A stretch of DNA of 15,462 nt. Source: FEN-1219 sp035548835 (GTDB taxonomy: Bacteria; Pseudomonadota; Gammaproteobacteria; Steroidobacterales; Rariloculaceae). Every line of letters begins with the position of its first letter. Position 1 is the first letter of the stretch. The DNA lies in the NCBI GenBank assembly GCA_035548835.1, contig DASZSB010000192.1:1-15462 (forward strand), written 5' to 3'. The translations under genes and the position numbers were made by a program. Under the pieces are notes generated by a model. That model was not told the origin of the DNA and searched no databases. It saw nothing but the letters and a program-made list of their open reading frames with translations. Shown piece after piece: positions 13,819-15,462 of the stretch.

Positions 13819-14247
13819 TCAACCCTCCACTTCGAGGCCCATGCTGCGGGCACTGCCAGCGATGATCTTCACGGCGGCTTCGAGGTCCGCGGCATTCAGG
13901 TCGGGCGCCTTGACCTTGGCGATCTCCTCGAGCTGCTTGCGGGTCACCTTGCCGACCTTGTTCGAGTTCGGCGTGCCGCTGCCCTTCTCGATGCCCGCGG
14001 CTTTCTTCAACAACACGGTGGCTGGCGGCGTCTTCGTGACGAACGTGAAGCTGCGGTCGTTATAGACCGAGATAACGACCGGAATCGGTATGCCGACTTC
14101 CATGCCCTGCGTAGCGGCGTTGAACGCCTTGCAGAACTCCATGATGTTGACACCGTGCTGACCGAGCGCGGGCCCAACCGGCGGGCTCGGATTCGCTTTG
14201 CCTGCCGGGACCTGGAGTTTGATGTACGTTTCGATTTTTCGTGCCAT
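13819..14247 (-). CDS. rplK: 50S ribosomal protein L11
   Basis: This 142-residue L11 binds the GTPase-associated region of 23S rRNA and is needed for RelA activation. The N-terminal domain carries IKLQVPAGKANPSPPVGPAL (9-28) and GQHGVNIMEFCKAFN; its proline-rich turn is where thiostrepton-type antibiotics act in other bacteria. The C-terminal rRNA-binding domain includes FTFVTKTPPATVLLKKAAGI and KVGKVTRKQLEEIAKVK, ending ARSMGLEVEG. The length equals E. coli L11. It starts 12 bases after nusG, with an AGG site close to the ATG. The stop TGA is followed three bases later by the rplA GTG start. Nothing unusual is seen. Confidence 0.99.
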   Translation of the reverse strand: MARKIETYIKLQVPAGKANPSPPVGPALGQHGVNIMEFCKAFNAATQGMEVGIPIPVVISVYNDRSFTFVTKTPPATVLLKKAAGIEKGSGTPNSNKVGKVTRKQLEEIAKVKAPDLNAADLEAAVKIIAGSARSMGLEVEG

Positions 14248-14259
14248 GTGCCTAGTCCG

Positions 14260-14793
14260 TTATGCTTTTTCGACCTGGCTGAAATCCAGCTCGACGGGCG
14301 TCGATCGGCCGAGGATCTGTACGGCCACGCGCACCTTGCTCTTGTCGTAATTGACCTGCTCGACGACGCCACTGAAGTCGTTGAACGGACCATCGGTGAC
14401 CCGCACGACCTCGCCCGGCTCGAACAGGACCTTCGGCCGCGGCTTGTCCGCGCCTTCCTGAACACGGTTCAGGATCGCCTGTGCTTCCTTGTCACTGATC
14501 GGCGCCGGCCGGTCACTGCTGCCACCGATGAACCCGAGCACCTTCGGCACTTCCTTCACGAGGTGCCAGGTCTCGTCGTCCATCTCCATCTGCACGAGCA
14601 CGTAGCCAGGGAAGAACTTGCGCTCGCTCTTGCGCCGCTGGCCGTCGCGCATCTCGACGACTTCCTCGGTCGGCACGAGCACTTCGCCGAAGCGGTCCTG
14701 CAGCCCCGCCCGCTTGGCGCGCTCGATCAGCGACTCTTTCACCTTGTGCTCGAAGTTCGAGTACGCGTGAACGACATACCATTGCAGGGCCAT
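14260..14793 (-). CDS. nusG: Transcription elongation and termination factor NusG
   Basis: This 177-residue NusG binds the beta' clamp helices of RNA polymerase. It supports processive elongation and Rho-dependent termination, and links RNA polymerase to the ribosome through S10. The NGN domain begins MALQWYVVHAYSNFEHKVKE and includes FFPGYVLVQMEM (60-71) and VLGFIGG. A charged linker (about 100-120) leads to the KOW domain, FEPGEVVRVTDGPFNDFSGV (124-143), ending VELDFSQVEKA. It is close in length to E. coli NusG (181). The start is four bases after the secE stop. A run of G in the last secE codons serves as the ribosome-binding site, so coupling to secE is likely. The secE-nusG pair is conserved across bacteria. 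Confidence 0.99.
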   Translation of the reverse strand: MALQWYVVHAYSNFEHKVKESLIERAKRAGLQDRFGEVLVPTEEVVEMRDGQRRKSERKFFPGYVLVQMEMDDETWHLVKEVPKVLGFIGGSSDRPAPISDKEAQAILNRVQEGADKPRPKVLFEPGEVVRVTDGPFNDFSGVVEQVNYDKSKVRVAVQILGRSTPVELDFSQVEKA

Positions 14794-14797
14794 AGGT

Positions 14798-15178
14798 TTA
14801 CAAGCCCCCCTGTCCCGTGATTCTGCTGGTCACGAACAACAGCAGCAGATCGAGCAACCAGAAGAACACGCCGCCGATCAACGCGAAGATCAGCACTACC
14901 AGGGTGGTCTGGATCGTCTCTTCACGCGTGGGCCAGACGACTTTGCGCAACTCGACGCGCGATCCCTGTATGAACTTCCAGAGCTGCTGGCCCTGGAACG
15001 ACGTGTACAGCACGCCGAGCGCGGCGGCGAGCGCGACGATCACGCCGAAAGCCCGCAGCAGCACGGCCGAGCTCGCGAAGTAGTAATACGCGACCAGGCC
15101 CGCCAGCAGGATCAACACGGCGAGCGCGAGCTTCGCCGTATCGACGAACGTCGGTTGTTCTTCGACCTTTGTTTCCAT
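14798..15178 (-). CDS. secE: Preprotein translocase subunit SecE
   Basis: This 126-residue SecE is the clamp subunit of the SecYEG inner-membrane channel. Three hydrophobic segments are visible at about 15-35, 40-58 and 90-117, as in the three-span SecE of gammaproteobacteria (E. coli 127 residues). The conserved cytoplasmic amphipathic helix and hinge, RVELRKVVWPTREET (74-88), is intact, followed by the essential last span. The start METKVEE gives normal length, but its ribosome-binding site is weak: the only purine run is AGGG, one base before the ATG. No better in-frame start is evident. It follows tRNA-Trp after 52 bases and probably shares a transcript with tuf and trpT. Confidence 0.97.
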   Translation of the reverse strand: METKVEEQPTFVDTAKLALAVLILLAGLVAYYYFASSAVLLRAFGVIVALAAALGVLYTSFQGQQLWKFIQGSRVELRKVVWPTREETIQTTLVVLIFALIGGVFFWLLDLLLLFVTSRITGQGGL

Positions 15179-15206
15179 GCCCTGTGTTCAAGAACGTCCG
15201 AAGCGC

Positions 15207-15230
15207 CCAACTCTCATTGCACTGCAGAGT

Positions 15231-15233
<3 letters not shown>
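15207..15233 (-). other. Hairpin formed with the tRNA-Trp CCA end
   Basis: In the transcript, CCAACUCU (15233-15226) can pair perfectly with AGAGUUGG (15214-15207) over 8 base pairs around an 11-base loop. The first three bases are the CCA of the tRNA. No U-run follows, so it is not an intrinsic terminator. It could affect 3' processing of the tRNA or be chance. Confidence 0.4.
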
Positions 15234-15306
<73 letters not shown>

Positions 15307-15324
15307 TCCGTACGCTCGACGCCG

Positions 15325-15462
15325 TTACTGAATGATCTTTGCGACGACGCCGGCGCCTACCGTGCGACCACCCTCTCGGATGGCGAACCGCAAGCCCTCT
15401 TCCATCGCAATCGGGGAAATCAGCTCCACCTTCATCTGCACGTTGTCTCCGGGCATCACCAT
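15325..15462 (-). CDS. tuf: Elongation factor Tu, C-terminal fragment (cut by window edge)
   Basis: These are the last 45 codons and TAA stop of an EF-Tu gene. The translation runs from MVMPGDNVQMKVELI to GLRFAIREGGRTVGAGVV and ends AKIIQ. This is the C-terminal part of beta-barrel domain 3, which contacts tRNA and EF-Ts; the alanine in FAIREGG, where kirromycin-resistance mutations arise in E. coli, is unchanged. The true start lies beyond the right edge; the ATG at the edge is an internal methionine. By position before trpT-secE this is the tufB-type copy. It runs in the same direction as the tuf start at the left edge. Confidence 0.96.
   Translation of the reverse strand: MVMPGDNVQMKVELISPIAMEEGLRFAIREGGRTVGAGVVAKIIQ

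Overview
This window is one continuous block of core transcription and translation genes, all on the minus strand. It reads from right to left as: tuf (C-terminal end only), trpT, secE, nusG, rplK, rplA, rplJ, rplL, rpoB, rpoC, rpsL, rpsG, fusA, tuf (N-terminal end only). The order tufB-trpT-secE-nusG-rplKAJL-rpoBC-rpsLG-fusA-tufA, with all blocks fused, is the layout known from Pseudomonas, Xanthomonas and many beta- and gammaproteobacteria. The high G+C content, the large insertion in the RpoC trigger loop, the S7 ending HYRW and the CCA-encoding tRNA all suggest a high-GC gammaproteobacterium. I cannot name the genus.

Layout (transcription runs right to left). 15462-14798: end of one EF-Tu gene, tRNA-Trp and secE. 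14793-13102: nusG, rplK and rplA, almost without gaps. 13101-12856: a 246-nt structured leader before rplJ, the usual place for L10 autoregulation. 12855-11896: rplJ and rplL. 11895-11734: a spacer with a strong intrinsic terminator that probably acts as a partial attenuator before rpoB. 11733-3351: rpoB and rpoC. 3350-3162: a spacer with a good sigma70-type promoter for the str operon, then a leader hairpin. 3161-1: rpsL, rpsG, fusA and the start of the second EF-Tu gene. No gene-free stretch exceeds about 250 bases. I see no mobile elements, CRISPR arrays, phage genes or plausible plus-strand genes.

The genes form one functional programme: ribosomal proteins (L11, L1, L10, L7/L12, S12, S7), both large RNA polymerase subunits, the elongation and antitermination factor NusG, the SecE translocon subunit, and the factors EF-Tu and EF-G that work at the L11/L10/L7-L12 stalk.

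Almost everything is textbook. The exception is fusA. Its GTPase core and domains II, III and V are ordinary, but both loops at the tip of domain IV, the part that enters the decoding centre during translocation, have lost their near-universal residues. The change involves no frameshift or indel. This suggests that the EF-G at the str locus may be a specialised or translocation-impaired paralogue, with a canonical EF-G elsewhere in the genome. Smaller points of interest are an inverted repeat around the str promoter, a hairpin over the rpoC ribosome-binding site, a hairpin that uses the tRNA-Trp CCA end, and the fact that both window ends lie inside tuf copies.
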